The notes under the pieces: generated by a model
The model's input: only the letters and a program-made list of their open reading frames with translations
The model's database searches: none
What the model was told of the DNA's origin: nothing
Translations under genes and position numbers: made by a program
Assembly: GCA_015680685.1 (NCBI GenBank)
Contig: MNCI01009278.1
Coordinates: forward strand, 8,212 to 72,211
Direction: 5' to 3'
Length of the DNA: 64,000 bases
Source: Gnetum montanum
Lineage: Eukaryota > Streptophyta > Gnetopsida > Gnetales > Gnetaceae
In this document: one piece after another, positions 44,904 through 56,927 of the stretch
Layout of the letters: every line of letters begins with the position of its first letter
How positions within the stretch are numbered: the stretch's first letter is position 1

Positions 44904-46900
44904 ATGTCTCTTCTACAAGACTATAATAATGCCACATCTAGTGAGGAAATTCATTAGAGAACCAATGAATATTATAACAATGAAGATTGGAGTATGCAAC
45001 CCAAGGTGGGGGTTTCTTATAAACATAAACAAAGACAACATCATCCCAACACACGAAAGCATAACTTACCCGATGACAATGAACCCCTACTGGCCACTAC
45101 AAGCTTAACAAAAATACAAGAGGCTATTCGAACAGCCCGCAAGCATCGTAAGGAAATTTTTCTACCTGTGCTTGATTTAAACAACTTTTCCAAGTTTTTA
45201 GGAGGCTATGATTTAGATCTGCAACAACATTTACAAGCCTTCTACGATGCCTGTACATGGAACAATATTGACAATGGGTGGAAAAAACTTAAGCTCTTTC
45301 CTCTGACACTCGTTGGCCAAGCAAAAGTATGGTATAAGTCATTAAAACCGTAATCAATTCGACGTTGACCAACAATGGTAGAACTTTTCAATGAAAGATA
45401 TCAAACCTATGCGAGAGTATCAGCCTTGAGGAGACAAATCCAAGAATGGAAACAAGTGCAACATGAACCCTTGGACATGGCCTTAGAAAGATATTATGCA
45501 TTGTTAAACAACTGCCCAGGCCATGGGTTCTCCGAGGAAAGGCTAATGTACCATATCATTGATGGGCTACGTAATGAAACAAGAGAGACCTTAGGAATGT
45601 ATGCCCAAGGTCAACTATATGAGCTACAAACCCATCAACTCCAAGATCTTATTAAGCAGATAGCAAAAGAAGAAGGAAAAATAGCCAAATGGGAGAATGT
45701 TGAAAGTTCTCAACAGGACCAAAATCTTAACTTAACAAGGGTCCATGATCATGAAGAGGAGAAATCGACTCACTTCAAGGAGGTGGAATCATCTTTGCCA
45801 ATCCTACAGCACTAGATGAAATTGAGGCAAAGATCAATAAGATGACGGACTGGGTACATGAAAGATGTGGAGAATATGCCAACATTATTAGAGGAAAAAC
45901 TATGTCAAATTGAGAAATAGGATAGGACACCACGCGACACTCGAAACAAAGGGTAGAAGAGAATAGGGATAAGAACTCAACTGCCAATCATATGTATCAA
46001 TGTAAAGTCTGTCTGTATGATCACCCCAAGGGCCAATGTCTAGTTTTGTCACATTTACATGAGCATTAGGAAGGAATGTTACATCCAGAGTTCGTACAAA
46101 AATACTAGGTCCAATCACATTGGCAAAAACCTCAGTCGTGGGGGAGGCCACCACCAACTGAACCATACCCTTCGTATGTCGCAACACCAAATGCTTATTA
46201 TGTTCAACACCCTGTTTCTCCAACGGGATCAGCATCCTCTACCTCACCTCATCATTATCATTCTCCCAAATACTATCCACCCATGTCCTCTCCAACAAGA
46301 TCACCACCTCATGTTCCTTACACTTCTCCTCAACCTTAATATTCTTGTACTTCACCCCCTTCTACATCACCGCCAGCTATTCCAGAAGATTTTTCACCAC
46401 AGCACCAACCTGCAAACGTTACTTGTGCTACTACTATCAACAACAGTGGAGGTCTTTCACAACATCGAAGGCGTCCCTTCTTTAGACGTGGCCGTCGAAA
46501 GGGACACCACAGTTCAGAAACCATTGCATCTGCCAACTCAGCACAAATCCAACACTATGGTGCATCTTCCTCTTCAAACCCAACACCTCACGTTACTCTA
46601 TCTAGGCCACCAATCAACACTCCAACCACCATCGGGCCCGATGAATATTGCCACATGGGGAGACATGTTGATCCTTGCATACCATCTTACGGTCACAAGT
46701 ACCATAGTGGGTCAACTCCTTATAAATTAACCACATCTTATAACTTGCCCCACTATGTCAACTCTAATCAAATGTGTGAACCCCAATGGGGTAAGTATGA
46801 CTAGGCCCCAATATTTTCAACATGCAAGGATCCCCACCTTCCATTTATTAATTCTAGCCATGCTCAACCATTTAGTTATGGGGGGTATCCTCCATTCTAA
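44904..46900 (+). pseudogene. gag: Gag of element G
   Basis: ATG 44904 to TAA 46898-46900. The N-terminal part is 60 residues of acidic sequence with a stop at about 44955. The core is open in two long pieces: 44994-45353 (YDLDLQQHLQAFYDACTWNN, LTLVGQAKVWYKSLKP) and 45375-45815 (LRRQIQEWKQ, MALERYYALLNNCPGHGFSE, QLYELQTHQLQDLIKQIA). The zinc knuckle region is near 45990-46040 (CKVCLYDHPKGQC). The Pro/His-rich tail (46200-46890) ends GGYPPF. It belongs to the same Gag type as A, B and D with about three stops and frameshifts. Confidence 0.87.
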
Positions 46901-47082
46901 CAACATAGAATTAATAAATGCTTTTCTATTTCTTTAATTTTTTAACTTTTTGTTTTCCAGTTTTTCATCCTTTTAATTTATTGTTTTATATTTTTGTCTT
47001 TTTATCTTTTTATGAGTAGTCTCATCCATGAATAAAACACTCATATGGCTCGTTGGTTGAGGTGTTATTCTATGCTATCAAG

Positions 47083-47757
47083 TNNNNNNNNNNNNNNNNN
47101 NNNNNNNNNNNNNNNNNNNNNNNNNNNNNNNNNNNNNNNNNNNNNNNNNNNNNNNNNNNNNNNNNNNNNNNNNNNNNNNNNNNNNNNNNNNNNNNNNNNN
47201 NNNNNNNNNNNNNNNNNNNNNNNNNNNNNNNNNNNNNNNNNNNNNNNNNNNNNNNNNNNNNNNNNNNNNNNNNNNNNNNNNNNNNNNNNNNNNNNNNNNN
47301 NNNNNNNNNNNNNNNNNNNNNNNNNNNNNNNNNNNNNNNNNNNNNNNNNNNNNNNNNNNNNNNNNNNNNNNNNNNNNNNNNNNNNNNNNNNNNNNNNNNN
47401 NNNNNNNNNNNNNNNNNNNNNNNNNNNNNNNNNNNNNNNNNNNNNNNNNNNNNNNNNNNNNNNNNNNNNNNNNNNNNNNNNNNNNNNNNNNNNNNNNNNN
47501 NNNNNNNNNNNNNNNNNNNNNNNNNNNNNNNNNNNNNNNNNNNNNNNNNNNNNNNNNNNNNNNNNNNNNNNNNNNNNNNNNNNNNNNNNNNNNNNNNNNN
47601 NNNNNNNNNNNNNNNNNNNNNNNNNNNNNNNNNNNNNNNNNNNNNNNNNNNNNNNNNNNNNNNNNNNNNNNNNNNNNNNNNNNNNNNNNNNNNNNNNNNN
47701 NNNNNNNNNNNNNNNNNNNNNNNNNNNNNNNNNNNNNNNNNNNNNNNNNNNNNNNNN
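47083..47757. other. Assembly gap of 675 N
   Basis: All bases unknown. It covers most of the gag-ORF2 spacer of element G, including the place of the internal palindrome cluster, so the presence of that cluster in G cannot be judged. Confidence 0.95.
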
Positions 47758-48039
47758 ACTTTTGTAATTTGTACTTGTTGCACACCACCACATCATCTTA
47801 TACCCTCAAAGTACTTCATTGCCAAACCTATTCTTTCCTTTGTCATCATTTTATCAAACGTTCCTCAAAACCAGGTCCAACATTAAAATTTTAGGGCAAT
47901 TTCCTCACAAACATTTCTAACTCTAAAATCACACTAAGTAAAGAATGCAACATTTATTAAAGGCAATGAGTAAGGTATGAAATCATTGAACATTTTTTTT
48001 CAATAACCTTATTAACAATTGATCCTTGTGTGATTATAG

Positions 48040-48475
48040 ATGGCCCCTAAAAGAAGACAACAAGGAGGACCTTCTCAAGGTGCAATTGAATGACCTCGGG
48101 GAGGTAGAGGCCAAGGACCTCATGCGGAACATGCAGAGCAGAAGGTAATCATTCAACATCCATTATGAAACTCCTATTACTGCATAATCTATCCAAGCAA
48201 AGGGAGGAGAGGTCAGGGCCCGAGCCTATGAAGAGGAATGACAGCTATTTGCGGCATGGCATGTCAAGGCCAATCAAGTGTTCCCACAGTTGTCGTGTCC
48301 ATGAAAAGTGCCGACTCCATCAAACATTGGAACATCAGCATAGACAGCTCATAATCCTCAAATAAACAAGGAGAAATGTTAGGTGCTTCTTCAATGGTAT
48401 CAATCTTAGAAGCTTGATGCATAGGACAAAGGAAAGGCACCCATGGAGGAGCAACCACTACTAGGAACCCCATGA
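48040..48475 (+). pseudogene. ORF2 of element G, only N- and C-terminal ends left
   Basis: ATG 48040 follows a TTATAG acceptor-like site (TTGCAG elsewhere). About 50 codons of N-terminus (MAPKRRQQGGPSQGAIE) pass near 48210 into the last 90 codons before the stop at 48473-48475 (AWHVKANQVFPQLSC, MEEQPLLGTP). The transposon-like domain and the coiled coil are deleted. Confidence 0.75.
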
Positions 48476-48635
48476 GCTCCACAAATTTTGTCATTTTGTG
48501 TCTGTGTCCCAATTTTTTCATATTCACTGTGGCATGAATAAATTTCTAGTCAGTCAATAATCCCATACATATCCACTGTGTATTCAATTGAGCTTGTTCC
48601 TCACTCTCTTTGACTCGAGGACAAGTTTTTACTCA

Positions 48636-48647
48636 GTCGTGGAGGTA
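48636..48647 (+). promoter_or_regulatory. Polypurine tract of element G
   Basis: AGTCGTGGAGGTA precedes the LTR start TGATAAAG. Confidence 0.7.
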
Positions 48648-49497
48648 TGATAAAGCACTATATAGTCGATGCGTCGACTAGGCCACGTATACAGGCCCCC
48701 ATCAACGTAGCCTTCCTGCATCGACGTGGCCCCGTTTATGCAGCCACCTATCTCAGCCTATAAATAAGAGGGCCTTCTGCCTCATTTAGGCACTTTTCTA
48801 GTTAGTTGTAGCGAAGCCCTTGCATTTTGTTTCTATAGAAGTTAGATTATTTTCCCAGTGCATGATCACAGTGTGATGCTTGTAATTGTACGGCACCTTT
48901 ATTCAAGTGTAACGTACTTGGACAAGCACATGACCAGAAATAAAGATCGAGATTACTTCATCATTGAAGCATTCACTTAGATTTAATTGTTTCATTGTTA
49001 TTGTTATTTATTGTTTTCTTAGTTAATATTTCTTTATCATCATTTACTATTCCTATTGTTAAATGTGGAATGAGTACGACTTAATCACGAGCATTTAAGT
49101 GTGACTACTTGGTAACCCAACAACGTACCTAGGATCTACGCTTGGTAACCCTAGTAGTAGTTGTGCACGAGGTCCAAGATGTGTATAGATGATTAATGAA
49201 TGGATGCTCATCGCACTTAGGCTAGCTTAGACTCATTTCCTATTACTCATTAGTTTAATCATGATTATTTTCCATTGTCTCTAGGAGTAGCACTCATTTA
49301 GGATCACATCATACGCCTCACTCTGGACTAAACCATACGTGACAAAGCAAATACTAGTCCAGGAGGGAAGACAGTGAACTGCGATCAACATGTAACTATC
49401 TAGATACCACAACTAGCCTATCCATGGAGTTCGACCAGATCATGTGTGAACGCTCATATTCATATGGTTGAGTGTAGGGGTACCTCACCACTCATCA
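48648..49497 (+). repeat. 3' LTR of element G
   Basis: 850 bases, TGATAAAG to CACTCATCA. TATAAATA is at 48759-48766. The U3 cluster is shorter than in the 5' LTR because a CATATACATGGCC...GTCGACC segment is missing. ACTAG follows. Confidence 0.9.
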
Positions 49498-49502
49498 ACT
49501 AG

Positions 49503-49860
49503 TGTGAGCATGCCAAACTCCTTGCGATCAACCTCATAACACCACTAGGTCCACTTCTTTTTCACCTTTAGATTATCTTGCATAGAAAATTCTACCAGTT
49601 ATGTCCCAGAATCAAGCAACCCAAGAGCCTGCATGATGGATTCAGCCAAGCAAGACACCTAAATGTCCTTGATCTTCATAGTAGAACCTACTTTTCTATT
49701 CTTCCAAAAGAGGTATGTCTCTCCCATTTACCACTCCCCACTAAAAGTGATGATTGGCCACATCAGAGAGGTTTGTCACTGTGTCTTTACCTCTGCTAGA
49801 GCATTCTCTAAGAATGGCCCGAAGTTTAGTTCTTGGAGAACTGAGCGTTGGACATCATGT
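49503..49860 (-). pseudogene. ORF2 of element F, N-terminal fragment
   Basis: Minus strand, beyond G. Readable patches correspond to the N-terminal third of D: ELNFGPFLENALAEV, SGEWYMGETYLFW (D has SSAWYLG and MYQFWHN). The first about 60 codons and the acceptor-like site seen in other copies are missing; a T-rich spacer begins at about 49860. Confidence 0.6.
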
Positions 49861-50049
49861 TGTAAAAAAAATTAAGAAAATCAATAGAGTGAAAAACCAA
49901 AAAGGGTAAAAATCAACAAAGTGTAAAACAAAAATGTGTAAAATAAAAAAGTGAAAAACTGAGGAGCCATGTATATGGTTAGCACAAATGGCCATCTCCC
50001 CCACAACTAAGTTGAAAGGACGAGATGTGGAATATAGAGTGTGGTTGTC
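49861..50049 (-). other. T-rich spacer between integrase and ORF2 of F
   Basis: About 190 bases, minus strand: TTAGTTGTGGGGGAGATGGCC near 50005, then TTTTACACA-like T-rich units. The counterpart in I is 63700-63900. The long spacer with hairpin and palindromes found in A to D is absent here. Confidence 0.55.
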
Positions 50050-51245
50050 CATCTAATGAGGTATTAGTCGCACTACCTTGCTTTGGCTGAAGGAAAGGTT
50101 TCACTTGTTGGATGTTGACCAACTACTTTTTGTTTGGGCTCTCAAGTTTGTAGATTAACATGATCCTAAAGGGAAAGGTTTCATTATCTCCAAGTACAGA
50201 ACCTTTAGGTACATGTTTGGAAATTTTTCTTTTAGATACATGTGTGGGATTCCAGTACAGAACCTTATCTCTAAGTTGAAATTTTACTTTTCGTATTCTA
50301 AGTTCATAATGCTTCTTGTTGTATGCCTTATGCACTTCATTCAAAGATAGGGCCACTAATAGATTCTCATCAAGTACATTTAGGTTGATTAATCTTTCTC
50401 TTTGTCCTAGGCTCAACTCGAGGTTCAAGTCATAGGCTGTTGAAAGTGTACAGAGCTCTAATTGGACCGGAAGTGTTGGAATTTTTCCGTACACCAGCTC
50501 ATAGGGAGAGTAGCCTATAGGGAGTTTCCACATTAAGCAGTAAGCCTAGAGAATGTCATTGAGTTTTGTGCTCTATTCTCTCCTATATTTGCTTATAGTC
50601 CTTATTAGGATCTTTGTGATCCCCCTATTGGTGACTTTTGCTTGACTGTTGGCTTGGGGGTGATGGGATGTTGTTAATTTATATTCAATCCCCAAGAAAT
50701 GCATCAACTTTTGAAAAGTGGCACCTATAAAATGGGTTCCATTGTTAAAAAGTAGTGCACATGACATACCAAACTTGTTTACAATGTGTTTTTGTACAAA
50801 TTGAGCAGTATTGGATGATGTATAGTTAGTGACTATTGCTGCTTCTACTCATTTGGTGTACTATTTGACTACCATAATGATGTATGCCTTTTCATTAGAC
50901 ATGGGTGTGATGGGACCCATCAAGTCTATGCCCCATATGTCAAAAGGCTCCAGTGGTTAAATCCACTGTTGAGAGCCCTCCATTCAAGTGGTCATCCCAC
51001 CATCTCGTTAACAACATTCATAGGATCAGAAAAATTGGTGAGCATCACTAAAGATTATAGGCCAATAGTATACTGCCATCAGGATTTTTATGGTTGTACA
51101 TCTTCCTGCATAGTGACCTCCGCAAGGGCCTTCATGAGCATCTTGGAGAATGCACAATTAGTCTGCATCAAGGACATACTAAAAAATCAAGCCATTGATG
51201 CACACCTTGTAAAGGTGTCCATTGGTTTCCATGAAGTACTTAGCC
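50050..51245 (-). pseudogene. Integrase of element F
   Basis: Minus strand. The H2C2 zinc-binding start is near 51060-51200 (DAHEGPCGGHYAGR, YYWPIIFSDAHQF). The catalytic core begins with EPFDIWGIDLMGPI (50900-50950, first Asp) and continues into LLFNNGTHF, where the second catalytic Asp is Asn, and QAKVTNRGI, where the third residue is Lys in place of Glu exactly 36 codons on. The C-terminal region at 50123-50533 has YSPYELVYGKIPTLPVQLEL and VKFQLRDKVLYWNPTHV. Four or more in-frame stops. The enzyme would insert cDNA into the genome; this copy is certainly inactive. Confidence 0.85.
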
Positions 51246-51256
51246 TGATGAAGAAA

Positions 51257-52680
51257 CTATTGTTTCTTCCTAAAGTCCAAATCTTGTGGCATCTCTTGAG
51301 TGAGAATGTAAGTGAGGATGCCATCATACCATTTTGATTCAGTGGGCACTTGGTCTTTTATTGCTCTTGTAAAGAGAATTTCATCTGGAAATTGATCAAA
51401 GAGTGGGCTCTCCTCCTCTTTATTATCCCATCTTAACCAAGAGAGATAGTCAATGACCACATTCTTAGTCACTTTTTGATCTACCATTGTGAGATTGAAT
51501 TTCTGCAAGATCATGAGCCACTGTATGATATGGGGGCTCACTGTTAGCTTATTCATTAGGAAGTGAATGGCACTATGATCTATGTGTATAAATACTTTAT
51601 AGCCAAGCACATAGTGCCTAAACTTTTTAAGAGCATGCACCATTGGCATTAGTTCTTTCTTAGTTGTGGTGTAATTCAACTATGCATCCACAATGCTTTA
51701 ACTTACGTAGTGGATGTAATATGGATGTCTCTTATCGTTCAACTACATAAGCATGGCTCCCAAGGCATAATTTGATACATCTATCATTATATGAAATGGT
51801 TTGGACTAGTCTGGTACCCATAGAATTGGAGTTTCTACAAGTTTTTCCTTTAGCTGTTGGAATGCATGTTCACACTCCTTAGTCCAGATGAATGAAGAAT
51901 ATTTCTTTGTAAGCTTAACCAATGATTTTGCGATCTTAGAGAAATTCTCTATAAACTACTGGCAGTAGCTAGTGTGTCCAAGGAATGATCGAACACCTTT
52001 GACTATCTCTTGTTGACATGTGATTCCTTGGATGATTCTTATCTTTTTAGGGTCTACCTCAATCCATGCTTGAGTAATTCTATGCCCTAGTACTATGCCC
52101 TCCTAGACCATTAAATGGCTTTTCTACCAATTGAGCCTGAGGTTTGTTTCAACACATCTTTTTCGTACTTGCTCAAGGTAATCCAGGGCTTGCTTAAATA
52201 TAGCCCCATAGGTAGAGAAGTCATCCATAAATACTTCTACCCTGCTACCAATCTACTATTGAAAAATACCAAGGACCAGGCATTGAAATGTTGCAAGGAC
52301 ATTTCATAGACCGAATGACATCTTACAATATGCAAAAGTCAACCCAAGAACTCATGAATATTGTTTTGGCCTGATCTTCTGATGCAATTTGGATTTGGGT
52401 ATAGCCACTATAACCATCCAAGAAGCTATAATAGCAATGCCCAGTTATGATGTCCAACACTTGGTCCACAAATGGTAATGGAAAATGATCTTTAAATGTT
52501 GTCATATTCAACAACCTAAAGTTGATGTAGAGCCACCACTTGCCACGTTTCTTTGGCACAATTAAGAGTGGGCTAACCCACTCATTATCCGCCATGGGAT
52601 AGATGAACCTCACCTTGAGGAGTTGTTCTATTTCCTCCTTGATGATCTACTTCAACTTGGGGTTCAACCACTTTTATAGC
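51257..52680 (-). pseudogene. Reverse transcriptase and RNase H of element F
   Basis: Minus strand. RT: RFIYPMADNEWVSPLLIVPKK and TFKDHFPLPFVDQVLD, SFLDGYSGYTQIQI (52323-52640), then EVFMDDFSTYG with the catalytic FMDD near 52220, and RSFLGHTSY near 51990. RNase H: FHIMIDVSNYALGAML near 51790, TTTKKELMPMVHALKKFRHY, IHIDHSAIHFLM and VVIDYLSWL (51257-51679), so all four acidic positions are identifiable. Several stops and small frameshifts. This is the only RNase H in the window that is close to complete; element I has lost most of its own. Confidence 0.88.
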
Positions 52681-52862
52681 TACCTTCTTGGCTTCATGGC
52701 CAAGTCAATGTAGATACAGTGTTGGCATATCCTTGGATCAATTTCAGTCAGTTCAGGATATGACCAAGCAAAGGTTCTTGGCCATTTTTTGACCACCTTC
52801 AACAACTTGTCATTTTGTTTGGAAGCAAGATTTGCATTGCTTATAATCAACTTACCATTTTT

Positions 52863-53690
52863 TTAAAATGCATACTCCATGCCAGTTGGTAGAGTTTTTA
52901 ACTCTAGGGGCTCTTGCTTGAAATTATCATGGATTGCCAACTCTTCAAAATAGGTATCATCAACTTCATCATCAAAGAGTTGGTGATGAACTTGCTCAAG
53001 TTCATTCATGCCCTCAAAATAACCACATGTCAGGCTCTCAGTAGGCTCCATGCATAGTATGCTATTGTCAAAGTCAACTATCAACCACTGGTTGCCCTCC
53101 TATTTTATGGCTAATACATACAAGCACTATTAGATATTGGTTTCATGTACACATTGATTGCATGCTTTAATGAATGTACTTTTAATAGACCAAAGTTTCT
53201 ACATGCAATTGCACCCGTTATTGTTGTGCACGATGCATGGAACTCACTTCTTCTCGAGTCATCCAAATTCATTCTCCTTGGAGATTTTCGAAGAGAGGTC
53301 CCTAATGCCCATTCATGCATCAACAATGCTTAACCATGCACATCCCATAATGATGGGGAAGTTTCCTTTACAATTTTCTACCTTGATCCCCAGAAAGCAA
53401 CCAAGACAGGACCACCCACAACTGTAGTTACAATGTCCTCCACTAATCGCAAAGGGATGGTGATTGATTGGTCTACCAATTCCAAATGGATATTGCTCTT
53501 CTTGAGAGGTGGTAATTTTCAGGTTTTGTACATGTCATGGGAGATGAGATTGACATCGAAACCAAAATCAAGAAGACCCTTGCATGGCTCATGTCCAATG
53601 ATTTATAAGTAAATAAGAGGACTTCTTGGGTCACATCTCTTCATGGGAAGGTTTCCAACCTTGATCCAATCAAAGGTAACATGAGTTAAC
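52863..53690 (-). pseudogene. Protease and protease-RT linker of element F
   Basis: Minus strand. VTFDWIKVGNLPMKRCDPRS leads into the active-site segment GLLDFGFDVNLIS at about 53545-53580, followed by KLPPLKKSNIHLELVDQSIT. The usual Asp-Ser/Thr-Gly is Asp-Phe-Gly here. In element I the same place reads DSG. The linker (52863-53084) contains ILCMEPTESLTCGYFEGMNE and ends LKTLPTGMEYAF, the standard lead-in to RT. The retroviral-type aspartic protease would process the polyprotein. Confidence 0.78.
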
Positions 53691-55990
53691 ATCATAGTGC
53701 AGATTTGAGGCAGCGTTTGTTTTGAAAGGACCTCAAATGTGTTTGGTGCAGAGGATGACGATGCTAGAGATATAGGGTGACTAGATACATTAGGTTGTGA
53801 GGGTCTTGGAGGACTGTTGGATAAAAAAATGGTCATTTCTTGGATCTGTTATCCTAACCACTCAGTTGGAAGGCTAATTATAAATTTACAGCCTTCGTAG
53901 CATTTTTTTGCTGCAGCTATGGGAAATTTCACCCTACATAGATGGAGTAGGAGGCAACTAGGTTGAGGGTGGAGGGATGTGTGCAGATAGATGCAGAGGG
54001 TGGTATGGATATGGGGGCTTTCCTTAAGTAGATGGTAAATGAGTTCAATGGTACTCTGGAGGATAATATTGATGTTGGAATGAGGCATCGTTGGTAGAGC
54101 CACATGGAGAAATGGGTTTCTAAACATAGTACCCATATGGATCTTGTTACCTATAAGGGTACTGTTGTCTCAGTGGTGGCATCCTCCATGACTGTGGTTA
54201 CTGCAATTGCTGGTATTGCTCATACGATTGTGGTGGAGCTCCACTTGAATGGTAAGCTTATTGTTACTAGTGAAACTACCTTCGATTACCTTAAGGATAA
54301 GGCAATTGTCTGGGTGCTTGCCTCCTTGCTAGTCAAGGATTTAGCATGTACACCCCAAACTCTTGTAAGTGTGACACCATAGGGAAACATCCCTTATGAT
54401 GTTCATATTAACAAATGGCACATCCAACATTATCATTGAAGTCTATCTCCACAACTTCTTCTACTGTAGTAGCTTTACTCTTACCTCTTTGGTAGGCATG
54501 TTCAGCTTCTTTCTACCTCTTGTAGTCACGATCGCTATTTTGCTCTTTGGATTCTTCAGCAATCTTCATAGCAATTTGGAATTTCTCATCCAAAGAATCC
54601 CATAGTTTATCAACCTTTGCTAAAATATCAAAAATAGATTTTTGGATGGGCAAGGCTTTCTTGTTAACCACCTTATCGAGTGGTGACTCCTCCTAGTCAT
54701 AGAATCAGACCTCCCTTTTCCTAATGGAAGGATCCCTATTATATTCTTCTACACTTTTCCTCTTTCGCAACTAACCTTCTTCTTTTACTACTTGCTCTAC
54801 TAGCCTTTATATCTAATGAGCTCTTAGTTCAGACAATCTCCCTTGGGCATAAACCCTAAGAGTTCTTCTAGTTTTTACTTTGAGCCTATTTATGATGTGG
54901 CAAAGTTATTTCCTCTGAGAATAATCATGGCTAGGGCATCGGTGAAAGAGAGAATAATATCTACCCATGGTAGCATCCAAAGGTTCATGTGTTCCCTATT
55001 TTCAACCTTGGACTTGCCTTCTCAGATTATACACTCTTGAGTATGTTTGGTATTTATCATTAAATAGTTCTAGCATGGTACTCCATCTACAAATGGATTC
55101 TAGTTTTAAGGACCAATACAAGCTTTCTGCCTCTTTAATGAGTGTCTTAGGGAATAGCTTCAATTTCTACCAATCATTTTCTATGTTTTGAAAGATGCAG
55201 GCATCATGAAAGGCTTGTAGATGGTTTTACATATCAAAGTTATATCCCCCCTCAAATCTTGGGATATTATTCATGTCTAAGTGCTTCATCTGACTATCTC
55301 TCACATGCCTGGTTGGGATCTTGATGGCCTCTACAATGGTAAGTGCTTTGACTTGGTTCATCATCATCATTGTGTCAATGACACTGATGATGGTCTATGC
55401 TACCCCTTCTTTCATGTCGAGGTCTTCAATCATTGTTGTCTTGTTGGTCACCTTCATCTTGATTATTTCTCCGATGGCTTCTATTAGAACTCGAAGATGA
55501 AGAGGAATGTTCGAATTCGAATGAAGAGGACAAAGAGGAAGGAGGACTACCACCACCATGGTGTTTGCCAATTCCCCTTTAGTTGTCACAACCACATTCA
55601 TTAGTTTTCTTATCATCTTGATGCTAGTCCAAGCTCCTTCCTTGACTCCCATCTTTACCTGAACCTAGATTGTTGATAGTGAACCACAAATTTAGGGCCA
55701 CACCCCCATCACTAGTAACAAGGGATGGAGAATTTTCATGTTGAGAGCCCCCAAAGGGAGGGTCCTCATTGTCATCTTGGTTAAGCAAGAAAAAGGGATT
55801 GGTGAATGGTTTTCCCTTCACAACTCATGATGCTTCTCCTAGTGTCGATCTCTCCTGCATTGTGTTTTAGTGGGACGATAGTCCTGGTAGTCATAATCAT
55901 GCACAACGTAGTCCTGGGATTCCATTCCATTCTCTCCTCTCCATCTTTCTTTCCATTTTTCCACCTCATTACCAATTCTATCATTAGTCC
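53691..55990 (-). pseudogene. gag: Gag of element F, long type, 5' truncated
   Basis: Minus strand. The core is heavily broken (stops every 20 to 60 codons) but recognisable: AFHDAC, SYSLRHSL, VENREHMNLWMLPWVD and EELLGFMPKGDCLN. The N-terminal part at 55400-55990 is long and polar, with SSSSSSNRSHRRNNQDEGDQ and a MESQDYVVHDYDYQDYRPT segment that aligns with I Gag near 58180 (YIVQDHNSREYRPT). About the first 100 codons and the leader are missing at the junction with J. The zinc knuckle region is near 54390. Confidence 0.65.
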
Positions 55991-56927
55991 ATTTCTGATT
56001 TAATGCATTATTTTTATTTGGTGAATTCTTGTGGGTAAACTTTTAACTCTTGCTTCCAAATGACATTCCTAGAGCCTACGGACTCTTTGGTTTGTGGGTT
56101 TGTCAGGGCATAAAAGGAATGAGCCTGCTTTGGGGAGGACCCACTGGCATTCATTTTTGATGTAATTGTTAACTTCTTTTCCTTAAAAATTTCCTGTAAT
56201 CAATCATTTCTTGTTTCATCCCCATCCATGACATCCATTCTATTGGTGTTGCTATTGTTATTTTTCCCATCTTTCTTGTTCCTCATATTTTTCCATCTTA
56301 TAGCTACCGGAGGTTTTCTTTTAGTCATGGGGGCCCTAGCACAAATTTTTCAATTTTCTCCATTCTATGATTTGCTTAACACCCTACACCTTAGGTAGTC
56401 ACAAGTGATAAATCTCCGAACCAGTTTCTACTGTAACCACAACTCAGCCAATGTGCTTCATATCGAGGCAAGGTATCAACAACATTATGGTTTATCTATC
56501 CTTGCTCATTTATGACTATGTTGTGTGTGCAGATGGCAATCATACAAACAATGGATTGGGCTTGGAAGAAGCACTCATGATGGACCAAAACTGGAGCATT
56601 TACAAAAAGAGCAAGTTTGGTGACATGGCTATGGATAAACAACAGAAGGCGCAATCTCGACATTGGTGGCAACACACTTCATCTTCTTTCTCTCTCTCTT
56701 TTTCTCTCTTCAAGCTGCCAAATAAAGGCTTGGATGTCATTTATGTACAAGTGTTCACCACAATGGTCATGAACACTAATGTTGTAATATGCTTATTGAT
56801 CCATTCACTGGGCATGTTGAGTCTATCATTCCATTCCACCGTCAGTTGTTAATTAGTCAATAATCCCATACCTTTTCAATATTTTGTAAGGAACTCAAGG
56901 ACGAGTTTTCATTTAGTCATAGGGGTA
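55991..56927 (+). mobile_element. Fragment J: spacer, deleted ORF2 and polypurine tract of a family member
   Basis: Plus strand. Homology to A's spacer begins near 56000: hairpin 56071-56086, GCTTTGGGGAGGACCCACT near 56128, PPT-like TTTAGTCATGGGGGCCC near 56315, then GTGTGTGCAG directly before ATG 56533. The ORF2 remnant is about 40 recognisable codons and then unrelated or scrambled sequence. TTTAGTCATAGGGGTA (56912-56927) leads into the LTR. Gag and a 5' LTR of J are absent; the left edge abuts the truncated F gag. Confidence 0.65.

Larger units (their letters stand above)
43886..49497 (+). mobile_element. Element G: pol-less family member nested in ORF2 of F, TSD ACTAG
   Basis: ACTAG at 43881-43885 is repeated at 49498-49502. 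Plus-strand order: 5' LTR (43886-44761), PBS, gag, spacer with a 675-base gap, a severely deleted ORF2 (48040-48475), polypurine tract and 3' LTR (48648-49497). It splits the transposon-like domain of F's ORF2, so it is younger than F. The two LTRs are very similar apart from a deletion in the 3' U3 and a mutated 5' LTR end. Confidence 0.92.
40579..55990 (-). mobile_element. Element F: autonomous-type family member with gag, pol and ORF2, carrying nested G
   Basis: Minus-strand order: gag (right, 5' truncated at about 55990), protease, RT, RNase H, integrase, short T-rich spacer, ORF2, polypurine tract, 3' LTR (40579-41443). G (43886-49497) interrupts ORF2, with ACTAG on both sides. The 5' LTR and PBS are absent because J abuts the truncated gag. 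This is the only copy in the window showing that ORF2 lies downstream of integrase, the position of env-like ORFs in Athila-type elements. Every domain has stops or frameshifts. Confidence 0.85.

Noticed and set aside
47045-47886. Open frames of 237-277 codons at 47.0-47.9 kb on both strands
   Set aside because: They consist almost wholly of N (unknown residues) across the assembly gap.
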